Under the pieces are notes generated by a model, which searched no databases, was not told the origin of the DNA, and saw only the letters and a list, made by a program, of their open reading frames with translations. From positions 261,736,077 to 261,800,076 of the forward strand of contig CP136061.1 in NCBI GenBank assembly GCA_032622095.1: DNA of 64,000 nt, read 5' to 3'. This stretch comes from Siphonodentalium dalli (Eukaryota; Mollusca; Scaphopoda; Gadilida; Siphonodentaliidae). Below are positions 22,201 through 35,400 of this stretch, piece by piece. The translations under genes were made by a program, and so were the position numbers. How positions within the stretch are numbered: the stretch's first letter is position 1; each line of letters opens with the position of its first letter.

Positions 22201-22910
22201 ATACATCCATCGCCGGAATGAGGAAACTCATATCTATATGTGAACGAGAAGCTGATCAGTTAGATCTCTAATACAATGCACAGAAAACATCAGCCATGTC
22301 CCTCATACCTCCAAATTCGGATATAAAAAACATCCCCGATCTAAGACTCAACGGAAAACATCTAAATGTTGTATCAGAGGTGAAATACCTTGGTCACATC
22401 ATAGACAAAAATTTGAAGGACGACGCAGATATAACAAGGCAGTGTCGATCAATATGTGCTCAAAGTAACAGCATTACAAGAAAATTCGCGAGATGCTCAC
22501 CTGAAGTAAAACGCATACTCTTCCGAAGTTTCGTATCTTCAACATACTGTTTGCCGTTGTGGTGTAAATATAATAAATCCAACATCCAGAAAATTACCGT
22601 ATGCTACAACAACGCATACAGAATAATAATGGGATATGAATGGCGTTGTAGTGCGAGCAATATGTTCGTGAAGGACAACCCCTTATCATTCAACATGCTC
22701 CGTCGCAAACAGATTCACAGTTTCAGGGATCGCCTTTATTGCTCGAAGAACACAATTGTTGCAGGAATACATAATTCAGACAATCAATTCCAATCAATTT
22801 TGTATCAACTGTGGAGTGATCTGCTGTACTGAGATGAATAACCTATCGGTTTGGACATTTTATATGGACTTAGTGTCTGAGATAAATAAATAATAATAAT
22901 AATAATAATA
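22201..22910 (+). pseudogene. Non-LTR retrotransposon 3' fragment (RT C-terminus)
   Basis: Translation begins with a GMRKLISICEREADQLDL segment, then a stop, then YNAQKTSAM; this matches the region after the YADD motif of CR1/Jockey-type reverse transcriptases. An open frame at 22296-22832 continues with the conserved VKYLGHIID block, the S-rich thumb and a RLYCSKN ending. The 5' part is missing, one in-frame stop lies near 22271, and the tail is a (TAA)n run at 22885-22910, typical of target-primed insertion. It is dead. Confidence 0.85.
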
Positions 22911-23863
22911 TGCTTAATATGGCACAGGTCAGTGAGTTGCAACTGACGATGATCCTATTGGTTTATTTAATCTTTTGACTTTTCAAAATTTACCTGTTTG
23001 GTCTTTAAATTTTAAATTTTAAGTTTTACCTTTTTCCTCAAATTAAATTATTTTAATATTCTTTGATTTTAATTATCTACTTTCGACCTGTACGTTCCAA
23101 ATTACTTTAAAAAAATCTTTTAAGCCGCTTTGGGACCTTGCTCTCCGACTCAAAATTTTGCCAAGAACACGAGGAACACAGTATCTGCATGTGGTTGGGA
23201 CCCTGACCTTAATATATTCCCCCATATTTTGCAGACACTCTCCCCTTGTTCTTGACATCCATTACATTTTTGCACCACCTTAGTATATGGGTAAACTTAT
23301 ATGACGAATATGTTTAAGTCATTTTTCTTTCTTACTAAAACGAATATGTTTAAGTCATAATAATCTTTTTACTTACAAAAAGGCCTCTGGTCAACCTCCC
23401 AGTGCAATACTCTGACTTGGTCTCTCATTCCAGTGTGCTAGGAGTTACTTACCCTGCATGGACTCGTATTACCTGGTCAGACATCCACTTGTATACATGC
23501 ATTGGTTACACATAAAATAATTAAAATAACACACGTTGATTGAGTCTATTGTGTTTTCCTCCGACCGGCGGTATTTTCTATCCATCTCCGATTAGGCAAT
23601 TACAATTACAATTCTTTAATGTTCTAACCATATTTTGGCATGAGAACCGTTCATATTGAAAACAAAATACAATTTACATGTCATTGGTGTGAACACAAAT
23701 TTAGCATAAATCAGACATATTAAATGTCATTCATCGTGTGTGTATATGCATCGACTCGAGTGGGGATGAGTACATCCAATGATGTATTTTCACATTGTCC
23801 CCTTGTTATGCTGGTCTGAGTCCTGTCATCACGTACACAGCATGTGGGGAAATCACTTTTGAT
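22911..23863. other. Intergenic, nothing seen
   Basis: AT-rich. A 20-bp duplication (CGAATATGTTTAAGTCAT) lies at 23306 and 23341. No gene recognised. Confidence 0.4.
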
Positions 23864-24313
23864 TGAAAGCTACTCAATCCGAATTAACGCTCGCAAATTA
23901 CTATTTCATTGGCTTCTGGGGTAAAAATATTTGATTCGAGTCGAGGAACCCACCCATCAAAGCTCAGATCGAGTGATCTCGATGTTTGAAATCTATATTT
24001 TTAATTTTAAATGGCCCAGTAAACTGTCGACGAGAGGAAGTTCTTTGACCAAATTCCGCATGAAGATGGATAACTCTAAAATCAAGTGGCTTGTTTCTGT
24101 CAGATATTTGACAAACCGGCAAAATTTCGTTGACCATAATGTTGATAAATAACGGGTTTTGGGTAATTTTATACTATAGTTGACTGTGGTTAGCATTCTT
24201 TTTGGGCAAATAATCGATTCTGATAACTGAAGCGGCATTTTTTAAAATGTTATTGTTGTTGTTGTTGTAATCTGATGATATGGGGACCATCGAATCGGAT
24301 TGAGAACCTTTAA
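23864..24313. mobile_element. TTAA-6 MITE, ~450 bp
   Basis: Left end TTGAAAGCTACTCAATCC, right end CGGATTGAGAACCTTTAA. The inner GAAGATGGATAACTCTAAAA and CGATTCTGATAACTGAAGC segments are shared with 36845-37297. Confidence 0.85.
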
Positions 24314-24366
24314 CCTAAACTCTACATTGACAACTGACGAAATACCTTTAAAAGTTTTGTCGGTTA

Positions 24367-24503
24367 CAATTCTTTTCGCATTATTCAGAGAAACCGAACT
24401 GTCCACATTTATTTAATCGGTTAAAATTTGTTCTGGTTCTATCTAGCCAATTCCCAAATAAATATGGACAGTTCGGCATCTCAGAATAATGCGAAAAGAA
24501 TTG
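24367..24503. mobile_element. Small inverted-repeat element
   Basis: CAATTCTTTTCGCATTATTC faces its inverse at 24484-24503, followed inward by CCGAACTGTCCA / TGGACAGTTCGG. Related to 6721-6808. Confidence 0.8.
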
Positions 24504-24880
24504 GAGCCACCCTGATCGGAGATTACCTCTTAGTGTGTCTTCCCAGTGTCGAATTGAGCTACAGTGACATTGACACTTTCGTTTAACACCCAAATTAATT
24601 ATAACAGATCATTATGGAAGTCATATCAACCACACTGAACAAAAAACGTCGATTAGTCGAACGCCGTCGCTAATAAAAGCATTTTTCGAAGACGTTGCGT
24701 ACATATATAAGGAACCCGATATTTGCATTGTTTGAAGGGGTTTAATTTTCCCGGCGGGGTTCCCAGTGTGGGGCAGCAGCTGCGGTCGACGGACATGCCC
24801 ATTCAGTGAGGCTGTGCTCTCTTTTGAAACCAGCATTATGCGTCTAGCCTTTAGGATAGGATCGATGCAAAAAAAATGCG
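24504..24880. other. Intergenic, nothing seen
   Basis: No feature recognised. Confidence 0.4.
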
Positions 24881-25259
24881 TTAATGCTTTACACAACAGA
24901 AGGGCCATGTGCCAATGCATTCTCTTATATATGCGAGTCGACCATAGGTCGCCTCGCATATATAAGAGAATGCATTGGCTTAACACATTGATTGTAAGAA
25001 AAAATGGTAAAAAGTGTTAAAAAAAGATTTTTTTTAGGCCAATGCATTCTCTTATATATGCGAGGCGACCTATGGTCGACTCGAATATATAAGAGAATGC
25101 ATTGGCACAGGGCATAACTGTAACTATCACAATGTGGTCAAGGAGCCGATTCCAATGATATCCATATTTGTATGGTTCTATTGAGACAGACCGAAGATAT
25201 TTTAGGCTGTTGAAGCTTTATTTGGCCGGTTTTGGCCGGTTTGTTGGGTAAAGGGTTAA
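24881..25259. mobile_element. TTAA-1 MITE, inverted orientation
   Basis: TTAA at 24881-24884 and 25256-25259; the left end is mutated (ATGCTTTACACAACA) and the right end is intact. Palindromes lie at 24911-24979 and 25038-25106. The long arm is on the right, so this copy is reversed relative to 4242-4641. Confidence 0.92.
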
Positions 25260-26243
25260 TGCTATATATGGGTTTATATCATTGAATTTATGTCGTAAGC
25301 TTTATAGAGGCACATATTGGTATAAGAAGATTCACAACAACTTGAAACATAAATTAAGACAGTTGAATTGGACTCTTGTGGAATATTTATTCATATTGGG
25401 TGTTGGATTAAAAGTCTTGGGCATGATGTGGGGAAAGATAATCCAACTATGAAATGGGAATTTGTTATGCGGTTGTTCTCGACCTGAGTGTTGGTTGAGA
25501 ATTCAAACTTAGAAACAACAACTAACGTTCCTTGTTATAGTCTATTTTAGCTTGTATGGTGTAAACCAAGAGCGTTTATTTCTCTTCTGTTCGTATAATG
25601 GAAAACAGCTAGCTGATCATCAGATCTGATTCTCCAGATCATATATATAATGTCCATTATGCTGATGCATGAACGACATATAAGCACAGTACAAAGGCAT
25701 TGACACCGCATAAGTCACTATAAAATAAACCCGCCACAGCTATAATGAACTCAACACTGGTTGTTTGTGAAACGATTGGCATTTCGTATAGTTAGCAAAG
25801 TCCCTGAAGCCGTCGATAATTTCAACATAAAACTTAACTGCATGGCAAATTTCTCATTGAGATTTGCCCATTAGTTAAAGGTCACGTGGACCGACTACCA
25901 TTTTATAGCATTTACATACTTCTGATTAAGAAAAAGTTAGTGAAAGATTATCAGTTAATTGGGCACCTCTACCCTAATTGCTATCGCTGTGTGTGCTGTG
26001 CTTGCATGTATCCTGTGTTGAGGGAACTGAAGTATCTGTGACGAGATTACCTATTTATCCGTACCCGTTACACGCGTATCGAAAACTCGCTATTAATTAC
26101 ATGTGGTCTGAGGGATATCGAAGTCGGAACCTCGCGTCAGATTAATGTCGACGATTCGTTCGCTGGGAGAGCTTGAATAATCTAGGGGTTTCGTTCCGTT
26201 ACAGACTCTAGTCCGTTCCGCGTTATTCTACTCGTCCGAAATA
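25260..26243. other. Intergenic, upstream of CTU1
   Basis: No repeats of the named families and no exon recognised. This is the probable distal promoter region of CTU1. Confidence 0.4.
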
Positions 26244-26245
26244 CG

Positions 26246-26296
26246 ACTTCCTGTTAAATTAGCCAATCATCAAGGAGAAAAATCCAAGATGGCTGC
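26246..26296 (+). promoter_or_regulatory. CTU1 core promoter motifs (ETS, CCAAT, YY1-like)
   Basis: ACTTCCTG (26246-26253) matches an inverted ETS/GABP site, CCAAT lies at 26263-26267, and CCAAGATGGCTGC (26284-26296) matches the YY1 site often found at the start of TATA-less housekeeping genes. The cluster ends 82 bp before the CTU1 start codon. Function is inferred from position and motif match. Confidence 0.6.
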
Positions 26297-26327
26297 GCCC
26301 ATGAAATTTATTGTCGAAATTGTGTAA
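26289..26327 (+). other. Candidate upstream ORF (12 codons) before CTU1
   Basis: An ATG inside the YY1-like motif opens MAAPMKFIVEIV and stops 50 bp before the CTU1 ATG. It exists in the mRNA only if transcription starts upstream of 26289. Confidence 0.35.
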
Positions 26328-26377
26328 TCGCTTTTTATTTCGTTTCTGAGAATAATTTTCAATTTCAAACGACAGCC

Positions 26378-26434
26378 ATGCCTGTGAATTGTGCCTGCTG
26401 TCAACAGAGAGCGATTTTGAAAAGACCGAAAACA
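26378..26434 (+). CDS. CTU1: CTU1 exon 1
   Basis: Encodes [19 protein letters not shown] and ends in phase 0 before GTTTGT. Reading on meets a stop within 8 codons, which supports the splice. The match to the CTU1 N-terminus (M-P, paired cysteines, K-R-P) and the perfect phase join to exon 2 fix it, although it lies 24 kb upstream. Confidence 0.9.
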
Positions 26435-29400
26435 GTTTGTACACGATATTATATGTAGTGTAGACTGAAGTCTGTACTGAGATGCTGAGTCTCGCTCACT
26501 AACTCAGTCGGTCGACTCAGTGACTCACACTAGTCACTGTCCTTGTAGTAATAGTACTCTGTTATTGTTATTGTTCTGTTAAGTGACACTGCTAGCTCCC
26601 AGATACTATATATTAAGTAATAAAACATTTGTTACATGTACATGTGGAGAGTATGGGTGGTCCCAGATAAATTGCAATGTAGTTGGAATCTGACGATATC
26701 GAGAGCTTTATTATCAGTTTAGCCAATTTGTTCTGATTTTTTTTTGCCGAACTCGTGACCTGGTGATTTCTTCGCCATGGTAGATAACGTTCGCACATTG
26801 TTGCATGCTCGACAGCCATTACTGGCATTAGCTCGATGCAACATTGTTCCTTATGGGAGGCCAAATTCCCATTTAATAGCCAATTAAGCAAAAGCGTAAT
26901 GCATTACACTTAAGCTTAATGCCATTACCCATAAGCATAATTCCATTTCAGTTACTGGTACGTGTAATTCCATTATGATTAAGTGTAATGCGATTATACC
27001 TAAGCGTAATTCAGATTTCCATTATGCTTAAGTGCAATGCCATTACGCTTAAGCGTAATACCATTAAACTTAGGCTTAATTCAGATTATCATTATGCTTA
27101 AGTGTAATGCTAATACGCTTAAGAATAATGCTATTATGCTTAAGCATAATGTTATTATGCTTAAGTGTAATACCATTACCCATTACACTTTATGCACAAT
27201 GGCATTTAGATCATGCCATGAGTCTCCACTCTGGCTAACGCCCGTAGAGATCATATTCCACCAGTACAAAACCAGTAAAAAAGTATTGATAGGGAACCTT
27301 ATAAAGTCGAAAAAATAACACGGGGAATATATTTCTTAGTTATTATCTGTTCCTTAATAATGTACTTTACTATAGGTGGAGGTCCCAACTCGAAATTTCA
27401 TGATTAAAGCAAACTTTTGAGAGATTTGCTTTGCGTTGCTGACAATTATAGCAGTTCTCCTGGGTAAATAATTCAATGTTTATTGCGATATCGGCTCACA
27501 AAAGTCATAGAAAAACATGCAATTTTGAGTTGGGACATTCACCCATCTTGAAGTACATTATTAAGGAACAGATAATAGCTGAGAAATATATTCCCCGTGT
27601 TATTGTTCCGACTTTATAAGGTTCCCTGTCAAAACTTCAAAAAGTTCCAAGGTTTTGTACTAGTGGAATATGATCTCTACTGGCGTTATTAGCATCATTT
27701 CTTCATCAAAGCAAATTCGAACCTAGGTGCATATTTTGATTCCAATATGACAGTGGACACAATGGTGTCTAACATTGTAAAAAATCTGTTATTTCCACTT
27801 GCGATGTTTAAGAAGATCAGATCACATCTTACAAAAGAAGCAATGAAACATGCTGTGCTTTCGCTGATTGTATCTCGTATTGACAGTCTTAGCTCCCTAC
27901 TCACTACCATCACTCAGGAGAATGTGGATAAGATCGACAATTTGATAAACAATTGTGTTCGCTTAATGAATAATAAATGTAAATACATGTATGATCATAT
28001 AACCCAATTTCTAATCCAAGAGCATTCAGATTTAGGATTCAGTTTAAATGCGCTGTAATTGTGTTCAAATCTCTCCACATGGAAACACCTGATTATATCA
28101 CGGACATGTTTCAAGTGAGATCGGGAGGAATAACTCGGTCCAACACCACGGATTCCACCTGAATGCCATCGGCGATGGAAAGTTATGCTTCCAGGAAGTG
28201 TCCATCGCGCTATGGAACAAACTGCCAATGAACATCAGTCACTGTCACTAGCTTAAGCGAATTTGGTGATGCTTAAGTGAATTTGGTGATGCTAGCCGCT
28301 GTGCGGGATAGTGTCGCTAAATGCACCCAATGGGGAACAAATATTAAAATAAATGTATATACATGTAGAAAATGAATAGAAAATGAAATATGTGTTGTGT
28401 GTGGCACGTCTCATTCCAAACATGTTATTTTATACACTAGAATACATGTATGTCAACAACACTCTATTAACTCTTTCTATTCTAAATACTCATTGACGAG
28501 TAGTTCCCTTTAGAAAATGTTCAGCTAACAAGTTCAGCAAACTTATTATCTGAACATTTCCCACCGATGAATAGTAATCCTTCATCATTACTACTATATA
28601 TGTACTATATTAATCCTTCATCATTACTACTATATATGTACTATATTAATCCTTCATCATTACTACTATATATGTACTATATTAATCCTTCATCATTACC
28701 ACTATATATGTACTATAGTAATCCTTCATCATTACTACTATATATGTACTATATTCTTGTCTGTCTGTCATCTGCTAATTTTTATGTTTACCCATACCAT
28801 AGTATGGTAAACATATTGTCGATGTCCGGATTGACCACTCATTGTCCGTCCATCTGTCCATCAGTAGACACTTTATGCATGGTGCGATAACTCAAAATTT
28901 TCTATCAGATCGGAACCAAATTTTGTATATGAGTTTCTCAGACCGAGTTCGACAGATCGAATTCGAATATGGGTTTGATATGAGTTTTTTTTTTACGGAG
29001 TTATGGCCCTTTTTCGACTTAGAATTTACACATGCTACGATAACTCAAAAATGTTTTATCTGATCGGAATCGAATTTGGTATCTGAGATTCTCAGCCCAC
29101 CAATTTTTTTTTTATATATTTTTTTAATTATTTTTGTATATTCAACTCCTTGCTCCATTTAACAACAAAAAATATTTATAATTTTTTTTATTAAGTGTGT
29201 TATTTCTTCAATGAAATAACATGTAATCTTGTTATGCACGTCATCGTGATGGACACTTTCAACGTCAACAACTTTTCACTATTTGTTCACTTCATACTTG
29301 ATAAAGGCTACTAGATAGCCGAAAGCTCGTGTTTTTTTAAAACTCAAATGAGTCTTAAATGGTGTTACTTTATTTTATTCCCATTTTCAATGAAATTACT

Positions 29401-32400
29401 GAGACATTTAATCATCTTCTCGGGAAGATTAATCTGACATGGTATAAAGGGGCCTAGACATTCAGATATTAACTCTTTAATTCCCCACCCACCCTGTAAA
29501 CACATGCTATCAATGTCAAGTTTAAATAGCTTAAATAGCAAGTTTAGCTGTACCTTAATACATGCAGCATTTGGAGACCCAGCTTGTTTACACAATGTCA
29601 TGTTACTGCCAAGATATTTAATTAGTCTGACAGCTTCCACTGCATAGCTACTGGTACCTCAGAGTAGTACCTCTTGTTAAACATTGTAATGTGTGAAACC
29701 ATTTTATTGAGGGCTACTTAAAATTTGTATTGTCTAATATTTTTTTTGAGATTTATACTGACCACCAGGGTATGGACTGTGTTCAGTTAATATCTCAGGT
29801 TAGGGTCCTATGATATTCCAATGTTACTGTGACACTACTAGTGCAAAATTGGCACTATGACCGATAAATTGAAATAATTTGAGAATTTTTGTTATTATGT
29901 ATATTTGTCTATAAATGTACTTCATTAGTACATAATGTTCAGTATTCTCAATAAGGCAACATAAAAACTCTATATTATGATTCCGATCTTAGCTATTTAT
30001 TATTTCCAAGGGATGATCGGCCTCTCGTTTATATTTTGCTTTTAATCATTCTCCTATTACTAGTATATCTCCACGTTTCTCCTCTTTCACTTGCATGGAT
30101 TTTTGTTGTTAAAAATTAAGCCTTCTCAACATTCCTGATACTTTAACAGAAATACCTTTCATCTGATATATCTCATTGTATATTGGATTATTTTGACACA
30201 CTCTTTGCCACTATTGGTTAATCGATTTATTTTGATTTTATGTGTAACCATACCATAGTATAGTGTTGACATCCAGATTGACCACTTGTTGTCCATCTGT
30301 CGGTCTGTCCATAGACACTTTACGCATTGTGCGATAACTCGAACATTTTTTATTCAATCAGAACCAAATTTCTTATATGTATTACTCAGCCCTAAATACA
30401 GATTGAGTTCGAAAATGGGTTTGATCAGAGTATTTATGGCCCTTCTTCGACTTAGAATTCACACATGCTGCAATAACACACAAAAAAATTATCTGATCGA
30501 AACCAAATTTGGTGTGTGAGTTTCTCAGCCCAAAATACAGATACCAGTAGATTTTGAATTTGGGTTTGATCTGAATTTTCTTTATGGAGTTATGGCCCTT
30601 TTGATTTTTTTTTTTTTTTTAATCTTTGAAGATTAACATTGAATGTTCCTGAATACCCCACCTAATGAATAATAGACCATTCCATTGTATACTGTTGGAA
30701 CTGTTTGTGAGAATCAGTTAGTAAAGAAAAGGTTAATAATCAGGATAAAAATTTGCAGCTCTGTATGTCAGCTTTGTATGTCAGCTTTGTAAATGTCACA
30801 CAATCCATTTCCACCATTTTATTGAAGGTGCTAATTTATGGAGTCTTTCAAGCAGAATGAAGTACAAGTCAATTTCTGCTCTTGTTCTCTGACTGCCATA
30901 AACATCTGTCTTGACACAGTTTTTTGCTGGTCATCTGATGAAACAAAGCAACCACAAGTTCAAAAATAACCATATCAATTTGATTTGTTAATTATATGAC
31001 ACCTGATCAGTGAAAACGTGAAACAAATTTGTTTTTGGTATGGTGAACTGCCAGGAGGCTCCTACAAACTTGGTTCTTTTATAATACGTGTATTATCTTA
31101 TAACAAGGTTGGCGTCAGAAGTGGGATGGAGAACTAATGGTATAATAACAGCCTGGGCTCACTACCAGCTGGGGGTAAATCTGTTTTCTGTTATTGATTG
31201 TTATTGGGATGACCCTAAATGATTCACACTCATTCATTGTTGGTCAAATATTCCGTTAATCAAATCTTAAAAGTCAGATAATTCATTCACTCCATAACAA
31301 AACTCTAATCTATCATGTCAGACATGGCTATTGACGATATTGATACTGTAAAATGCATTCTTCATCGTGAATCATTACAGAAAGATTGAGTCAAGAATTA
31401 TCAAGTGTTGTATTTTAACATTTTGGAGCAAAATAAATGGTACTGGTATAGAACACAGGGAGCAGGAATCTTTTATTATGGATAGTTATATGATTCTTGG
31501 GAAAGGGACACAGCTTCTAAAAATGGTAGCTTCGGGATAAAAATTGCCTTTAAAAACAATAAAAATATTATTCAATATTTGTCATCATCCATCACTCCCC
31601 AAGTGGCTACTCTACACATAGAAACACACTCCTTCCTGATTGGACATATAATTCCAGAGATAATTGTCATAAAATCCAGATCAATTCCAAAAAATTCATC
31701 GAAAGACTTAAGTTGTCAGAAACAGAATTTCAAAAAGACGAAATTTTATAAAATAAAAACACATCATTCCGCTACGATAAAATCATCTTTTCAACACACA
31801 ATTTCGTTTACTAAGATCTAACATTGATTGAATCACGTTTGTGTTTTGACAATGTCTGACATGCTCAAATTCGGTTTTTATTTGACTTCTGAAACATGTT
31901 TTTGTCGCTCAAATGTGACCAGCTGGGTGATCTGGATTTGATGACGAATATCTCTTGAATTATATGTCCGATCGGGAAGGGGTTTGTTTCTACAAGTCGA
32001 GTATTCTTTTGGGGAGTGATTGATGATGACAAGTAGTGAATAATATTCTTATTTTTTAAAGGCAATTTTTATACTGAAGCTACCATTTTTAGAAGCTATG
32101 TCCCTTTCCAAAGAATTATCCATAATAAAAAAGATTCCTGCCCCCTGTGGTATAGAATAGCAATTTTCTTAGCAAAAATTGAACAATGCTGTACAATTTT
32201 AGCAATACTAGTAGCATTAAGATACTCAAATTTGGCATAAAGTTAGCATAAGCTCTGATTCCTCGAAATAAGCATAATGTCGTGGGAAATGCCATGGAAT
32301 ACATGTGGAATCTAACATGCCACAGCATTAAATTTGCCGTAGGATGATTATGCTAATTTTTAGGTCTGATAAGCTGGATCTAATTCTTTTGTTCTCCATG

Positions 32401-35400
32401 GAAAACTACATTTACGAGTACAATCATGTACATGTACATGTATGTTGTACATGTACACCAATGCCCACCAATTATCACCAGAGTTATGGACCTGTTTGAA
32501 TTTGCACTCAATTTTCATTTCCGGATGATAACTTTAGTAAGTCTGAACTGAATGGAATGAAATTTGGTATGTGAGTTTACTAGCCCGAAATACAAGTCAA
32601 TTTCAAATCTGGTTTCCCCCCACAATTTCAACAGAGTTATGGCCCTTTGTGGGAATAAACCACAGGCGTATTTTGTCAAGCCAAAGCAATGCTCTTGTGA
32701 TAATATACATGTAGTTTAGTGATGTTGGAATTCCATCACCCAGTAAATTGCTCTTCATGTTTAAACAGATTTTCAGTTCATTTAAATTTTTGATCCACCC
32801 ATATCAAACAGATGTACAGTCCCTTACTCATTAACTGAAATTACACCTTTGATGGCCAGGGAAGCTTAAATCTCATTCAAAAAGGAAAATCCAGCTGAGA
32901 AATTGGACATAAACATCTCGTAATCACACACAAGCAACATTAGATGGCAATAGTAACTAGATGGCCAAAGGCTGTTAATATGATACCAGCAAGGTGGGGT
33001 ATATGTGGGTTTAATAGGGATCAAATAAGGCGGTGTGTTTCTGATGCTTGATATTGTATTGTTGTGCATCGATGGGGGTACTTGGTAAATCATGGCACTA
33101 GGTGAAATTCATTTGTGGTCGTCCATGTGTATACACTAATTACTACCCTCTGGGCAGCTGCTTTGGACATAGCTCCATTATTCCCACAATAATTATGATT
33201 CATTTTAATTAAGAGAGCCATTTTAAGAGTGTGAAGGTGTGAGGTTATAGATAAAGCTGTCATCGTAATTACTACAGTTGCATTTTATGGGAAGCTCTAG
33301 TCATCAGGATGACCACAGATGACGATTAAATGAGAACTTGAGAATCAATTTAAAATTATAGGGCCACATAATCTTTGAGATTAAATTAAGGCCTTAGTCT
33401 TGCTTCCGTTGCATCCCTTGGGTTGAAGTAACACTGTAGGCTGATATATAACCTTCATGCTTCATACACACTGTAGGCTGAGATATAACCGTGATGTTCA
33501 TGCTTCATACACACTGTAGGCTGAGATATAACCGTGATGTTCATGCTTCATACACACTGTAGGCTGAGATATAACCGTGATGTTCATGCTTCATACACTA
33601 TGAAAAGAATTAAAAGAATAAATCTGATAGAACTCAGGGGCGCCGGAATCATCCAAGGGCAGGGGGGGGGGCAGAGCCTACAAAAAGGGCACTTTTCCGC
33701 AAAAAAGGGCATTTTCTCCGTAAACTCGTTAAAATAACCATAATTTCATTGTGGCAAAAATCCCTATTTTAATGGTATTTGTCAGTTTTTATGGCCGTTT
33801 TGTGATAAAATTGACAAAAAATTTATATTCCTTGTGAAATTGGTGGTATTTGGACCAAAAAAGTCACATTTTGTTATAAAAACACGAGATTAAACACACA
33901 AAAAGCATTTTCTGTCTCCAGAAAAATGGCAAGTTCTGCCCCCGCTCGCCCCCCTTGGTCAAGGGCAGGGGGGTCAGCTGCCCTCCTCTTCCCCCCTCTT
34001 CCGGCGCCCCTGATAGAACTGTATTGAAGATAGTTCAATTCTATGTTGGTGGTCATGGAGTCCCTAAAGTGTGTAACTTATCCCTATTTTTGGAGAAGTG
34101 ATTTCTAAAAGAGAATTTGAAAACCATTTAAAATTATACGGCAATTAAGGCTTCTTTTTTTTTTGCTTTTAACCCTTTACCCAACAAACCGGCCAAAACC
34201 GGCCAAATAAAGCTTCAACAGCCTAAAATATCTTTGGTCTGTCTCAATAAAACCATACACATATGGATATCATTGGAACCGGCTCCTTGACCACATTGTG
34301 ATAGTTACAGTTATGCCCTGTGCCAATGCATTCTCTTATATATGCGAGTCGACCATAGGTCGCCTCGCATATATAAGAGAATGCATTGGCCTAAAAAAAA
34401 TATTTTTTTACCAATTTTTCTTACATTCTTTAACAATTTTATAATTTTTAATGTGTTAAGCCAATGCATTCTCTTATATATGCGAGGCGACCTATGGTCG
34501 ACTCGCATATATAAGAGAATGCATTGGCACAGGGCCCTTCTGTTGGGTAAAGGGTTAAGGCTTCTTTTTTTTTTGCTTTTAATGCATTCCTTGGGTTGAA
34601 GTACACACTGTAGGCTGGTACATGTATATATATATAATACTCATTATATACTATGAAAATACTAAACAAAATGATAGCAATTTATTAAAAAAACCTCTAT
34701 ACGAGCGCCTGCGGCGCATAAGATAATATAGGTGGCGGGATGTGCATGGTGGTGAGTGGGTACTAACCTCTATACGAGCGCCTGCGGCGCATAAGATACT
34801 ATGGGAGGCGGGATGGGGTGGTGAGTGGGTACTAACCTCTATGCGAGCGCCTGCGGCGCATAAGATACTATGGGAGGCGGGATGGGGTGGTGAGTGGGTT
34901 AGTCGGAAATATGGCTTGTTGCCATTCATCGGAAAGCTCTCACTGAGAGCTTTCCGATGAATGGCAACAAACCATATTTTCGACTAAATCCTGAAAAGTT
35001 ACCCATGATTCTTCTGTGATTAAGGAGTCGATTATTTAGGGCATTACTGTACAGGGCTCCACACAGCGGTCCAGGAATGTTTAGTAATATCTTCACTTAT
35101 CAAAGAAAAATGGGGGGTATACAGGATTGACTTTGTCCATCTGTCCGTCTGTCTGTCCGTCCATCCTTCTGGGAATATACATCAGCCATGGATTATCGGA
35201 TCTAAATGAAATTTGGTTTGGATCAGGCTTGTCAACCGGTACCATGTACCGGTACCGGCGGTACTTGGCCGTTTCAATGGTACCGGTTCTGATACTCAGT
35301 ACCGACGGTTCTCGGTACTCGCCAACAGTAAATAGATAAGTATAGATCGATTAAAATTGAAGGAACTTTGCTCTTTTAAGTGTGCCGCAACTGCCGCTTG

